Source: Cronobacter muytjensii ATCC 51329
GTDB taxonomy: Bacteria > Pseudomonadota > Gammaproteobacteria > Enterobacterales > Enterobacteriaceae
NCBI RefSeq assembly: GCF_001277195.1
Contig: NZ_CP012268.1
Span: forward strand, 3,596,001 to 3,660,000
Direction: 5' to 3'
Length of the DNA: 64,000 nucleotides
Shown in pieces: positions 62,734 to 64,000 of this stretch (positions within the stretch are counted from its first letter, which is position 1; the number at the start of each line of letters is the position of its first letter). The position numbers were made by a program, and so were the translations under genes. Below the pieces are notes generated by a model. It worked only from the letters and a program-made list of their open reading frames with translations. It was not told the DNA's origin and did no database searches.

Positions 62734-64000
<1,267 letters not shown>

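Overview
The window is chromosomal DNA of a gamma-proteobacterium of the family Enterobacteriaceae. Nearly every protein can be matched from memory to an Escherichia coli orthologue of almost the same length, and the gene order follows the E. coli yhcC-gltBD ... sspBA-rpsI-rplM ... degQS-mdh-argR ... aaeXAB-tldD-yhdP-rng-mreBCD-csrD ... accBC-panF-prmA-dusB-fis-acrSEF-yhdWXYZ-rrnD segment. The GC-rich codon use and the extra genes (an autotransporter after gltD, a duplicated yhcN, an aldehyde dehydrogenase beside aaeB, an alpha carbonic anhydrase, a MHYT-GGDEF-EAL protein) suggest a genus such as Cronobacter or a close relative; that genus call is an inference.

Layout. 1-7 kb: start of yhcC (cut by the window edge), then gltBD, the two subunits of glutamate synthase, behind a long regulatory leader. 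7-10 kb: an accessory autotransporter. 10-14.3 kb: sspB-sspA, rpsI-rplM and zapE on the minus strand, zapG on the plus strand. 14.4-19 kb: periplasmic proteases degQ and degS, mdh and argR. 19-26 kb: two YhcN-type stress proteins, a barstar-like protein, an aldehyde dehydrogenase and the aaeXAB aromatic-acid efflux operon with its regulator aaeR. 26-38.4 kb: a long minus-strand block (tldD, yhdP, rng, yhdE, mreD, mreC, mreB, csrD) concerned with envelope, cell shape and RNA decay. 38.6-49 kb: plus-strand acuI, msrPQ, aroQ, accBC, yhdT-panF, prmA, carbonic anhydrase, dusB-fis. 49-57.5 kb: a cyclic-di-GMP protein, then acrS/acrEF and yhdV. 58-62.1 kb: the four-gene amino-acid ABC transporter yhdWXYZ. 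62.2-64 kb: the 3' end of an rrn operon on the minus strand (part of 23S, 5S, tRNA-Thr, 5S), as in E. coli rrnD.

Functional links: nitrogen metabolism brackets the window (gltBD, argR, yhdWXYZ). The yhdW promoter region carries a textbook sigma-54 promoter and an upstream NtrC-type palindrome. Efflux is represented by AaeXAB and AcrEF, each with a divergent local regulator. Cyclic-di-GMP-type domains occur once in degenerate form (csrD) and once intact (the MHYT protein).

Most of the window is conserved core genome. I found no CRISPR array, insertion sequence, prophage or defence island, and no clearly new multi-gene system. The most unusual parts are the autotransporter locus, the islands inserted at fixed points of the core order, and several regulatory regions.
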